64,000 nucleotides of DNA from an uncultured Bacteroides sp. Its GTDB lineage: Bacteria > Bacteroidota > Bacteroidia > Bacteroidales > Bacteroidaceae. A program made the position numbers and the translations under genes. Below the pieces are notes generated by a model. It made no database searches. It saw nothing but the letters and a program-made list of their open reading frames with translations, and had not been told where the DNA came from. Location of the stretch: contig CAJKXC010000002.1 of NCBI GenBank assembly GCA_905203765.1, forward strand, positions 39,965 to 103,964, read 5' to 3'. This document shows, piece after piece, positions 51,219 to 59,531 of this stretch. The first letter of the stretch is position 1. Each line of letters begins with the position of its first letter.

Positions 51219-54200
51219 ATGAGAAAATATATCCTTGCTATTATAGCCGTTGTTATTCCGTTGATACTTCCGGCAGCTCCTACAGACTTCTGGTTCCGCC
51301 ACTTTTCTGTAGAGAACGGGCTATCTTCCAATACCGTGCGTGCTATTATGCAGGATAAATACGGCTTTATGTGGCTGGGGACGGACGACGGGCTGAACCG
51401 TTATGACGGTACGACCATAAAAGTGTACAAACTTTGTCCGCAAGGAGTCAACGACTACATTTCATCTCTGTATGATGCCACCGATAACATTTGGGTAGGG
51501 ACTGACGACGGTATCTATATATATGACTATGTGACCGAAAGTTTTGAGAAGTTTGACCTTACTACAGACGGCGGTATCCGCATTCAGACCAATGTGAACC
51601 ACATTGCTGAAGACCGGGACGGCAACCTGTGGTTCTCCACCGTGGGACAGGGCATCTTCAAATACAGCATTTCGAAGCGCTATTTGGAACACTACGAGTT
51701 CAAAGACGCTAACGGCCTCATGGCAAGTGTCCTGATAGACAGTGAGAATCAGATATGGGCTGTAACCAACTGGGGAACTCCTACCGTCTCCAAACTGAAT
51801 AAAGCCGAAAACCGGTTCGAACCTTTCTCCATCACCTACGAGACGGGCAAGTATGAGTCGAACTCCCTGGTGATGCTGGAAGACTCCGAACATTCGCTTT
51901 GGCTGGGAACCTGGGAATGCGGTCTGCAAAAGATAGACCGTTACACCGGAAAAGCAGTCACCTATCTGCATCCCTCGGACGGCAAGGGCGCTACGCATAT
52001 TCACTCCATGATGGAATATGCCCCCCACCAACTGCTGATAGGCTCGGATGACGGGCTCTTGCTGTTCAATACCCTTACCTGTGAGCATCAGCTCTTTACG
52101 GAAGACGAAACGAAGCCTTATTCATTGTCCAACCGCTTTGTCTATCCCATCGTGAAAGACCGTGAAGGCGGTATCTGGATAGGCACCTTCTACGGTGGCG
52201 TAAACTATCTGTCGCCCAGCACCGGACAATTCGAAAGTTTCGCTCATTCGCGCTTCTCCAATTCTGTGAACGGTACTGTCATCGGGCGTTTCTGCGAGGA
52301 CTCCCACGGTCGTCTTTGGATTGCTTCGGATGACGGGGGCTTGAATTGCTTCTCGCCGAAAGACAAGCATTTCACCCACTACCTGCCCGATGAACACAAG
52401 AACAGCCTTTCCTATCACAACGTGCATGCCCTCTGCATGGACGGCGATGATTTATGGATTGGTACCTATACGGGCGGAGTGAATGTGCTGAATACCAAGA
52501 CAGGCACCTTCAGAGTCTATACCTCTAAACCGGGCGACCCGAATACCCTTGACGGAACCAGTTCCTATGCCATCTTCAAAGACCGTGAAGGAAGGATTTG
52601 GGTATCTTCCATGTCCGGTGTGAATCTGTATAACCGGGAAAAGGACAACTTTACCCGGATAAGGAACCTCGATGCATGGGTGATGGATATAGACCAGGAT
52701 GCCGATGGAAACATCTGGTTCTCCTCGCAGGGGAAAGGCTTGTTCAAGTATAACCCGGAGAAACAGACGTGGAAGGACTATATGCACAGCGACGAGGCAG
52801 GCTCCCTGATTAACGACCAGGTGAGTTGTACGCTGATAGACAGCAACGGAAATATGTGGGTGGGAACCATGAACGGACTTTGCAAATACAATGCCGATAC
52901 AGACTCGTTCGAAGCGGTGCCTCTGGATATTCCCAGTCATAATATCAGTGCTATCGTCGAAGACCAGCGCGTCTTGTGGCTCACTACCACCAAAGGGCTG
53001 GTGCGCTACGTGCCGGGCGAGAGCAGCCAGGTATTTACGCGAAGCGACGGATTGCAAAGCGAGCAATTCCTTCCTAATGCAGCTTTGAAAGCATCCGACG
53101 GGAAAATCTATATCGGTTCGGTCAATGGTTTCAACGCCTTCTACCCTTATCAGATTAAGACGAACAAGGTGCTTCCACCGGTGGTTATTACAGGGCTGGA
53201 AGTATTCAATAAAGAAATCAGGATAGGCGATGAGTTGTTGCCGAAAGCGCTGAATCTGACGGAAGAGTTGGAACTGTCCTATAAAGACCATGTATTCAGT
53301 CTCCTTTATGCTTCCCTGAGCTATTGTACGCCGGAGAAGAACCAGTATGCTTATAAGCTGGAAGGGTTCGACAAAGAGTGGAACTATGTCGGTTCCCAGA
53401 ATAAGGCTACCTATACCAACCTGCCAGCCGGTACTTATACCTTCAAGGTAAAAGCTACCAACAACGACGGCATTTGGAGCGACCGGGAAGCAAGCCTGAA
53501 AATAACCATTCACCCGCCCTTCTATTGGAGTACGGCCTCTAAGATTCTTTATTTTATCCTGGCTTGTATTATCCTGACTTTCTTTATCCGTTTCTTGTTG
53601 AGGCGGACGGAGAAGAAACATACGGCGGAGATCAATCAACTGAATCTGAACAAAGAGAAAGAAGTGCACGAGGCGAAGATCAAGTTCTTCACCATGATAG
53701 CCCATGAAATACGGACACCGGTCTCGCTCATCATCGGTCCTTTGGAGAAGATGATGAGGTCGTCGATACCGATACCCGCTGCGCTGCGGGATGATTTGAA
53801 CATCATCGACCGTAATAGCCAGCGGCTGCTGTTCCTGGTAAATCAGCTGCTGGATTTCCGCAAGGTGGAGCAGGAAGGCATATCTATCAGATACGCTTCG
53901 TATAATATCCGCCAACTGCTTCAGGCTGTCTGCGAGCGGTTCACACCGTTTATCACGCAGCATGGCGCCCATCTGGAAGTGGAGTATCCCGATGCCGACT
54001 TTACGGCGATGGTCGATAGTGAGGCAATCACCAAGCTAATCAGCAACTTGCTGACGAATGCCAGCAAATATACGAAAGACAAAGTCGTCCTTTCGTGCAC
54101 CGTGCAGCCCGAGCAGCATACATTTACAATCAGAGTGACCGACAATGGCATCGGCATCAGCGAAGCCGACCGGAAGAAAATCTTCAATCCTTTCTATCAG

Positions 54201-55208
54201 GCTATGGACAATAAGCCCGGCACGGGTATCGGCCTTAGCATTGTGAAGAGCATTGTGGAGTCGCACAACGGTTGCATTGAGGTAGAGTCTGAAATCAATA
54301 AGGGTTCGTCGTTCATCGTGACGCTCCCCATTGAGCAGGTCAACGCCGCGGCACAGGAAGGGGAGTCGAATGTACTTAACCCTGCGATTCCCGAAGATAT
54401 TCTGTTGGAAAGCCTGCCGGTAGCTTCTTCCAAAGATAAACCCATGATGCTGATTGTGGATGATAACGAGGAAATGCTGAACTTCCTTTCGAGCAGTTTC
54501 TCCGCCCGGTACTCCATACTGACGGCAGAAGACGGAATAGAGGCGCTGGAGAAACTGAAAACAAATGAGGTGACCCTCATTGTGAGCGACTGGATGATGC
54601 CCCGCATGGATGGTGTGGAATTCTGCAAGACCTTGCGTGCCGACCAGGCTATCAGCCATATCCCGTTCATCTTGCTGACTGCCAAAACGGATACCAATTC
54701 CAAGATAGAGGGTATGGACTGCGGCGCGGATGCTTATATCGAGAAACCTTTCTCCGTGCAATATCTGGAAGCCTGCATCAAGAATCTTCTCGACTTGCGC
54801 AGCCTGTTGCGTCAGAAGTTCTCCAAGATGCCGATGGTGCCTCTGAACAGCATCGCCAGCAATTCTATGGACAACAAATTCCTGACCCGCGTCAATGAGA
54901 TTATTGAACAGAACTTCTCTAACTCGGACTTGTCTGTTGATTTTCTGGCGGAACAACTTTGCATCAGCCGTTCCGGTCTGTTTGCCAAAATCAAGACGCT
55001 GGCCAATATCACTCCGAATGAGTTGATACAGATTGTGCGTCTGAAGAAAGCTGCCGTCCTGCTTTCGGAGAATAAATACCGCGTCAATGAAATCTGCTAT
55101 ATGGTGGGCTTCAATAATCCGTCGTACTTTGCAAAGTGTTTCCAGAAACAATTCGGAATAAAGCCGGGAGAGTTTGCCAATAATCCGGGGGCTTCATTGC
55201 TTCAATAG
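51219..55208 (+). CDS. Hybrid two-component system regulator (HTCS)
   Basis: 1329 residues. Signal peptide, then a periplasmic two-propeller sensor of Reg_prop repeats (for example GLSSNTVRAIMQDKYGFMWL, DREGGIWIGTFYGGVNYL), a Y_Y_Y domain (about 690-765, YAYKLEGFDKEWNYVG), one transmembrane helix (about 775-798), HisKA with His829 in FTMIAHEIRTPVSLI, HATPase_c (NLLTNASKYT, GTGIGLSIVKSI), a receiver with Asp1124 in LIVSDWMMPRMDG, and an AraC-type helix-turn-helix ending YFAKCFQKQFGIKPGEF. HTCS proteins sense a substrate fragment in the periplasm and switch on their utilisation operons. This one lies in the + strand operon region and should control both operons. The ligand is unknown. Confidence 0.96.
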   Translation: MRKYILAIIAVVIPLILPAAPTDFWFRHFSVENGLSSNTVRAIMQDKYGFMWLGTDDGLNRYDGTTIKVYKLCPQGVNDYISSLYDATDNIWVGTDDGIYIYDYVTESFEKFDLTTDGGIRIQTNVNHIAEDRDGNLWFSTVGQGIFKYSISKRYLEHYEFKDANGLMASVLIDSENQIWAVTNWGTPTVSKLNKAENRFEPFSITYETGKYESNSLVMLEDSEHSLWLGTWECGLQKIDRYTGKAVTYLHPSDGKGATHIHSMMEYAPHQLLIGSDDGLLLFNTLTCEHQLFTEDETKPYSLSNRFVYPIVKDREGGIWIGTFYGGVNYLSPSTGQFESFAHSRFSNSVNGTVIGRFCEDSHGRLWIASDDGGLNCFSPKDKHFTHYLPDEHKNSLSYHNVHALCMDGDDLWIGTYTGGVNVLNTKTGTFRVYTSKPGDPNTLDGTSSYAIFKDREGRIWVSSMSGVNLYNREKDNFTRIRNLDAWVMDIDQDADGNIWFSSQGKGLFKYNPEKQTWKDYMHSDEAGSLINDQVSCTLIDSNGNMWVGTMNGLCKYNADTDSFEAVPLDIPSHNISAIVEDQRVLWLTTTKGLVRYVPGESSQVFTRSDGLQSEQFLPNAALKASDGKIYIGSVNGFNAFYPYQIKTNKVLPPVVITGLEVFNKEIRIGDELLPKALNLTEELELSYKDHVFSLLYASLSYCTPEKNQYAYKLEGFDKEWNYVGSQNKATYTNLPAGTYTFKVKATNNDGIWSDREASLKITIHPPFYWSTASKILYFILACIILTFFIRFLLRRTEKKHTAEINQLNLNKEKEVHEAKIKFFTMIAHEIRTPVSLIIGPLEKMMRSSIPIPAALRDDLNIIDRNSQRLLFLVNQLLDFRKVEQEGISIRYASYNIRQLLQAVCERFTPFITQHGAHLEVEYPDADFTAMVDSEAITKLISNLLTNASKYTKDKVVLSCTVQPEQHTFTIRVTDNGIGISEADRKKIFNPFYQAMDNKPGTGIGLSIVKSIVESHNGCIEVESEINKGSSFIVTLPIEQVNAAAQEGESNVLNPAIPEDILLESLPVASSKDKPMMLIVDDNEEMLNFLSSSFSARYSILTAEDGIEALEKLKTNEVTLIVSDWMMPRMDGVEFCKTLRADQAISHIPFILLTAKTDTNSKIEGMDCGADAYIEKPFSVQYLEACIKNLLDLRSLLRQKFSKMPMVPLNSIASNSMDNKFLTRVNEIIEQNFSNSDLSVDFLAEQLCISRSGLFAKIKTLANITPNELIQIVRLKKAAVLLSENKYRVNEICYMVGFNNPSYFAKCFQKQFGIKPGEFANNPGASLLQ

Positions 55209-55296
55209 AAGTATTCCTTTCCGTATGCTTCTGGATTTGCAGCTTTGTGGTTAAATATAATCTGCGCCGATATCGCATAATCCTTGAATATTTTCT

Positions 55297-55304
55297 TACT
55301 TTTG
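55297..55304 (+). promoter_or_regulatory. -7 box of the tricorn-like peptidase gene
   Basis: TACTTTTG fits TAnnTTTG and lies 26 bp before the start codon. No -33 element at 19 bp spacing. It marks a unit separate from the regulator gene. Confidence 0.5.
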
Positions 55305-55330
55305 CATGTTGACTAATATTCTAAAACAGC

Positions 55331-58300
55331 ATGAATAAGAAAATTCTTTTATCCTTATTTCTTCTGACCGGTATGTCTGCACTGCTTTCTGCAGCAGGCG
55401 AAGCACGTTTACTGCGCTTTCCGGCTACGAATGGTAGCGAGATCGTTTTCTCGTATGCAGGCGATTTGTACAAAGTTTCTGCTTCGGGCGGAGAGGCACA
55501 ACGTTTGACCTCGCATGTAGGCTATGAAATGTTCCCCCGCTTTTCACCCGATGGCAAGACGATTGCTTTTACGGGCCAGTATGATGGTAATACGGAAGTG
55601 TACACCATGCCCTCTGCAGGCGGGGAACCGCAACGTCTGACTTATACGGCAACGAATGCCCGCGATGACTTGGGCGACCGCATGGGACCCAATAACATTG
55701 TGATGACCTGGACTCCCGACGGCAAACAGATCATATACCGTAATCGCATCAGTTCCGGCTTTTCAGGTAAGCTCTATGCCGTGAACCAGGAAGGCGGATT
55801 GCCCGATGCCATCCCTCTGCCCGAGGGCGGTTTCTGCAGTTACTCGCCCGATGGAAAGCAGCTGGCCTACAATCGTACCATGCGTGAGTTCCGCACCTGG
55901 AAATACTACAAAGGTGGTATGGCTGATGATATCTGGATTTATAATCCCGAGAAAAAGTCTGTAGAAAACATCACGGACAACGTTGCTCAGGACATCTTCC
56001 CCATGTGGATTGGCGATGACATCTTTTTCATTTCCGACCGCGACCGCACGATGAACATTTTCGTTTACAACACAAAGACCCGGCAAACGGAAAAGGTAAC
56101 CAACTTCACCGAGTACGATGTCAAATTCCCGAGTGCTTCCGGCAATACGATTGTATTTGAGAATGGTGGATACATCTATAAGATGGATGCTTCTACCCGT
56201 CAGCCGGAAAAAGTAAATATCGTCCTGGCTTCGGATAATATCTATGCCCGTACTGCCATCAAGAAAGGTGCGAAGTACCTGACTGCCGCCAGCGCTTCTC
56301 CTGACGGAGAACGGATGGCGGCTACAGCGCGCGGCGAGGTGTTCAACGTTCCGGCTGCAAAGGGTGTGACCAAAAATATCACCCGTACTCCCGGTGCACA
56401 CGAACGTGATGCCCAATGGTCGCCTGACGGTAAGTTCATCGCTTACATCTCTGATGCTACCGGTGAGACGGAACTTTATCTCCAGGATGCCGTAGAAGGC
56501 AATCCGGTGCAACTGACGAAGAATAACGATACCTATATCCGTACCTTTGACTGGAGCCCGGACAGCAAAAAGATTGTTTATACCGACCGCAAGAATCGTA
56601 TCAACCTGCTGGATGTGGCATCGCGCCGGGTAACGGTATTGCTGCAAGACCCCATGGGCGAACCGGATGGCGTGACTTTCTCGCCGGATAACAACTGGCT
56701 GACCTACACCCGCGATGCGGATAATGAAATCACAGTTGTATATGTTTACGATATTGCGGGGAAGAAGGAGTATGCAGTAACCGATAAATGGTATAATTCT
56801 TCTTCACCGGTGTTCAGTACCGATGGCAAATATCTGATATTCTCGTCTGCCCGCGACTTCAATCCGACGTATGGTTCATTGGAGTGGAATCATGTTTATA
56901 CTAAGATGTATGGAGTTTATTTGGCTCTTTTGTCCAAAGATACCCCGTCGCCCTTCCTGCAGAAAGATGCTGTGGTGAGTACTGATGCTGAGGCGGAAGC
57001 TTCGAAGGCGACCGTTGGAAAGGCTGCTGCCGATAAGAAAGACGCAAAGGCTGAAACGGCTTCTGCCCTTGTGAAGTTCGATGCCGATGGCATTACCGAC
57101 CGTATCATCCGCTTGCCGCTTTCTGCTTCGTATTATGCCAACTTCTATTCGGATGGCAAGAAGATTTATTACGGTGATTATGGAAACGGCAACACCAGAG
57201 TCTACGACCTGGAAGAACAGAAAGATGATCTTGTGGCTGAAGGTGCTTTTATGCAAGTCACCCCGGGTAGCAAGAAGGCTTTGTTCTACAAGGGCGACCA
57301 GCTCTATGTGACGGATATCCCCGGTGGAAAAGCCGATTTGTCTGCTTCCGTCAATCTCGACAATATGTCCATCCCGGTAGATTATCCCAAGGAATGGGCG
57401 CAAATCTTTGATGAGGCGTGGCGTGCTTACCGCGACGGTTTCTATCAGGAAAATATGCATGGAGTGGACTGGAAGGCCGTCAAACAGAAATATGCAGTGC
57501 TACTGCCTTATGTAAAGACACGCCTCGACCTGAACTACCTTATCGGTGAGATGATCGGTGAGTTGAACTGTGGGCATGCTTATGTCAACCCGGGTGAGAC
57601 GGACAGGCCGGCACGCATCAAGACCGGACTGCTGGGTGCTGAAATTTCAGCGGACAAGAGTGGTTTCTTCCGCTTGGACAAGATTCTTACCGGAGCTTCC
57701 TGGAGCAAAGAACTGCGTTCGCCGCTCACGGAGCCGGGTATCGAAGCTAAGGCAGGAGAATATATTGTCGCTATCGATGGTATACCTACCAGCTCGGTGA
57801 AGAACCTATATGCTTTGCTGGTAGGTAAGGCCGGTGTGCCGACGGAGATTTCGCTGAACGGCAAGCCCCAGTTGGCAGGTGCGCGGAAGATTGTAATCAG
57901 TCCGCTCGAAGATGAATATCCTCTTTATCATTATAATTGGGTACAGAGTAATCTGAAGAAGGTGGACGAGGTTTCAAAAGGCCGTATCGGTTATATTTAT
58001 ATCCCCGATATGGGACCGGAAGGCTTGAATGAATTTGCCCGTTACTTCTATCCCCAGCTTGATAAGGAAGGCTTGATCATAGACGATCGTGCGAATGGTG
58101 GTGGCAATGTTTCACCGATGATTCTGGAACGTCTGTCCCGTGAACCTTATCGTCTGACGATGAGACGTGGTTCAAAGCGCATCGGTACTGTGCCCGATGC
58201 CGTACAGGTCGGTCCTAAAGTCTGTCTGATAAACAAATATTCTGCTTCCGATGGCGACCTCTTCCCTTGGGGATTCCGTGCATTGGGGCTCGGTAAGTTG

Positions 58301-58588
58301 ATCGGAACGCGTACCTGGGGCGGAATTATTGGTATCAGTGGTCCGCTTCCTTATATGGACGGCACGGATATCCGTGTTCCTTTCTTCACCAGCTACGATG
58401 TCAAAACGGGGCAGTGGATTATCGAAAACCATGGTGTCGATCCCGATATCCTGATTGATAATGACCCGATTAAGGAGTGGAACGGTGAAGATGAGCAGTT
58501 GAACAAGGCTATTGAAGAGGTGATGAAGGAATTGCAGAACCGTAAACCGTTACCGCCTGTACCGGCTCCGAGAGATTTTAGTAAGTAG
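55331..58588 (+). CDS. S41-family tricorn-like peptidase (secreted)
   Basis: 1085 residues, signal peptide ending LSAAG. Two propellers of PD40/TolB-like repeats (for example MFPRFSPDGKTIAFTGQYDG, RDAQWSPDGKFIAYISDATG) cover about residues 25-520. An alanine/lysine-rich linker (about 550-580), the C1 helical domain (WAQIFDEAWRAYRDGFYQEN), a PDZ domain (about 760-855) and the S41 catalytic domain follow. The nucleophile is probably Ser973 in NKYSASDGDLFPWG, with DDRANGGGNVSP before it. Tricorn peptidases break peptides into small pieces. It has its own -7 box 122 bp after the regulator gene, so it may be housekeeping or may serve the neighbouring system. Confidence 0.9.
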   Translation: MNKKILLSLFLLTGMSALLSAAGEARLLRFPATNGSEIVFSYAGDLYKVSASGGEAQRLTSHVGYEMFPRFSPDGKTIAFTGQYDGNTEVYTMPSAGGEPQRLTYTATNARDDLGDRMGPNNIVMTWTPDGKQIIYRNRISSGFSGKLYAVNQEGGLPDAIPLPEGGFCSYSPDGKQLAYNRTMREFRTWKYYKGGMADDIWIYNPEKKSVENITDNVAQDIFPMWIGDDIFFISDRDRTMNIFVYNTKTRQTEKVTNFTEYDVKFPSASGNTIVFENGGYIYKMDASTRQPEKVNIVLASDNIYARTAIKKGAKYLTAASASPDGERMAATARGEVFNVPAAKGVTKNITRTPGAHERDAQWSPDGKFIAYISDATGETELYLQDAVEGNPVQLTKNNDTYIRTFDWSPDSKKIVYTDRKNRINLLDVASRRVTVLLQDPMGEPDGVTFSPDNNWLTYTRDADNEITVVYVYDIAGKKEYAVTDKWYNSSSPVFSTDGKYLIFSSARDFNPTYGSLEWNHVYTKMYGVYLALLSKDTPSPFLQKDAVVSTDAEAEASKATVGKAAADKKDAKAETASALVKFDADGITDRIIRLPLSASYYANFYSDGKKIYYGDYGNGNTRVYDLEEQKDDLVAEGAFMQVTPGSKKALFYKGDQLYVTDIPGGKADLSASVNLDNMSIPVDYPKEWAQIFDEAWRAYRDGFYQENMHGVDWKAVKQKYAVLLPYVKTRLDLNYLIGEMIGELNCGHAYVNPGETDRPARIKTGLLGAEISADKSGFFRLDKILTGASWSKELRSPLTEPGIEAKAGEYIVAIDGIPTSSVKNLYALLVGKAGVPTEISLNGKPQLAGARKIVISPLEDEYPLYHYNWVQSNLKKVDEVSKGRIGYIYIPDMGPEGLNEFARYFYPQLDKEGLIIDDRANGGGNVSPMILERLSREPYRLTMRRGSKRIGTVPDAVQVGPKVCLINKYSASDGDLFPWGFRALGLGKLIGTRTWGGIIGISGPLPYMDGTDIRVPFFTSYDVKTGQWIIENHGVDPDILIDNDPIKEWNGEDEQLNKAIEEVMKELQNRKPLPPVPAPRDFSK

Positions 58589-58626
58589 TGTTTCTCTTAT
58601 TGTTGAGTAATAGGCAAAACATTTTA

Positions 58627-58672
58627 TTTTTTTCCCAGTTAGGAAAATATATTTTCCTAACTGGGGAAAAAA
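58627..58672. repeat. Long perfect palindrome downstream of the S41 gene
   Basis: The core 58634-58665 is a perfect 32-bp palindrome (CCCAGTTAGGAAAATA and its complement), extended by T and A runs on both sides that also pair. It lies between the S41 stop and the convergent tRNA. On neither strand is the stem followed by T's, so it is not a standard intrinsic terminator, though it may mark the 3' end of the S41 mRNA. Confidence 0.7.
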
Positions 58673-58681
58673 CAATACTTC

Positions 58682-58725
58682 AAAAACAAAAAAGACCGCC
58701 AAGAGTGGAAGCCTCTCAACAGTCT
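58682..58725 (-). terminator. Intrinsic terminator of the tRNA gene
   Basis: Read on the minus strand, a 13-bp stem (58725-58713 with 58705-58693, several G:T pairs), loop GCTTCCA, then TTTTTTGTTTTTG. Confidence 0.75.
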
Positions 58726-58738
58726 AAATCTTCATCAG

Positions 58739-58812
58739 TAGCGGGACCCGGGATTGAACCGGGGACCTCATGATTATGAATCATGCGCTCTAACCAGCTG
58801 AGCTATCCCGCC
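58739..58812 (-). tRNA. tRNA-Met (anticodon CAT)
   Basis: Minus strand, 74 nt without encoded CCA. Acceptor GGCGGGA pairs with TCCCGCT (G:T at the end), D arm GCTCAGCTGGTTAGAGC, anticodon arm CATGA-TTCATAA-TCATG with CAT, T arm CCCGG-GTTCAATC-CCGGG variant. CAT could also be the tRNA-Ile that is modified to read AUA, but the body looks like elongator Met. A consensus promoter lies 22 bp upstream. Confidence 0.9.
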
Positions 58813-58833
58813 ATCGTTTCTCGATTGCGGGTG

Positions 58834-58864
58834 CAAAGATAGGGCTTTTATTTAAATTGCCAAA
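58834..58864 (-). promoter_or_regulatory. Consensus Bacteroidetes promoter of tRNA-Met
   Basis: Minus strand: TTTG (58864-58861), 19 bp, TATCTTTG (58841-58834). Both elements and the spacing match the Bacteroidetes -33/-7 consensus exactly. Confidence 0.85.
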
Positions 58865-59068
58865 ACTTTTGTAGGGATTTTCTGCAATAACTTTTGCTTG
58901 AGGGAAAGGTGAGCAGGTTATAGCTTCTTTTTTGTGAATGCCTTTTATTCACATTACCAATATGTTACATGTATACGTGATGTATTACTAAATAAATTTA
59001 ATGAATTATTTTCTGTAATTAGAAAAAAGTATTTATCTTGCCGCCGCAATAAAAAAGCAGAATAGACT

Positions 59069-59455
59069 ATGGAAAGAAAGAAAGTACATTTGGAATTTCT
59101 CTTGAATGCGACTTCTAAAAGTATTCTTTGGGCAGCTATAAGTACTCCTACCGGCTTGGAGGGCTGGTTTGCGGATAGGGTACAGTCAGATGATAAAATC
59201 GTAACCTTCTTTTGGGGGAAGACGGAAAGGCGGGATGCGGAGATTATTGCCGTGCGGGCTTACTCCTTTATCCGTTTCCGTTGGATGGACGATGAGAACG
59301 AGCGTGAGTACTTTGAATTAAAAATGACAAATAACGAATTGACGAACGACTTTGTATTGGAAATTACCGACTTTGCCGATGTGGACGAAGTAAATGATAT
59401 GCGCGAGTTGTGGGAGTCACAGGTGGATACTTTACGTAGAACGTGTGGTTTTTAG
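59069..59455 (+). CDS. START-like (SRPBCC/AHSA1-type) domain protein
   Basis: 128 residues, cytoplasmic, no signal. The helix-grip fold pattern of START-like proteins is visible: KVHLEFLLNATSKSILWAAI at the start, PTGLEGWFADRV (the AHSA1-type W-F-D segment), SFIRFRWMD and a C-terminal helix LWESQVDTLRRTC. Ligand unknown. The gene stands alone 76 bp before the permease gene, in the order often seen in Bacteroides. Confidence 0.8.
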   Translation: MERKKVHLEFLLNATSKSILWAAISTPTGLEGWFADRVQSDDKIVTFFWGKTERRDAEIIAVRAYSFIRFRWMDDENEREYFELKMTNNELTNDFVLEITDFADVDEVNDMRELWESQVDTLRRTCGF

Positions 59456-59497
59456 TTAACTTTCGATTAAAAATTTCTCGTACTCCCTTTTTTATGC

Positions 59498-59505
59498 TAC
59501 TTTTG
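59498..59505 (+). promoter_or_regulatory. -7 box of the LptF/LptG-type permease gene
   Basis: TACTTTTG fits TAnnTTTG, 26 bp before ATG 59532. A GTG at 59505 overlaps it and is therefore not the likely start. Confidence 0.5.
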
Positions 59506-59531
59506 TGTCTTCATTGCATGAATCAAGTAAA

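Noticed and set aside
52452..53972. 506-codon - strand frame opposite the HTCS gene
   Set aside because: A shadow of the sensor propeller region; no recognisable domain.
55331..58588. Tricorn-like peptidase as a certain member of the glycoprotein system
   Set aside because: It has its own -7 box and a 122-bp gap, and such genes are widespread outside these loci, so I list it only as a possible partner.
58634..58665. Bidirectional intrinsic terminator
   Set aside because: The palindrome is flanked by T on the left and A on the right, so neither transcript has U's after the stem.
59505..59531. GTG 59505 as start of the permease gene
   Set aside because: It overlaps the -7 box TACTTTTG. ATG 59532 gives the usual N-terminus.
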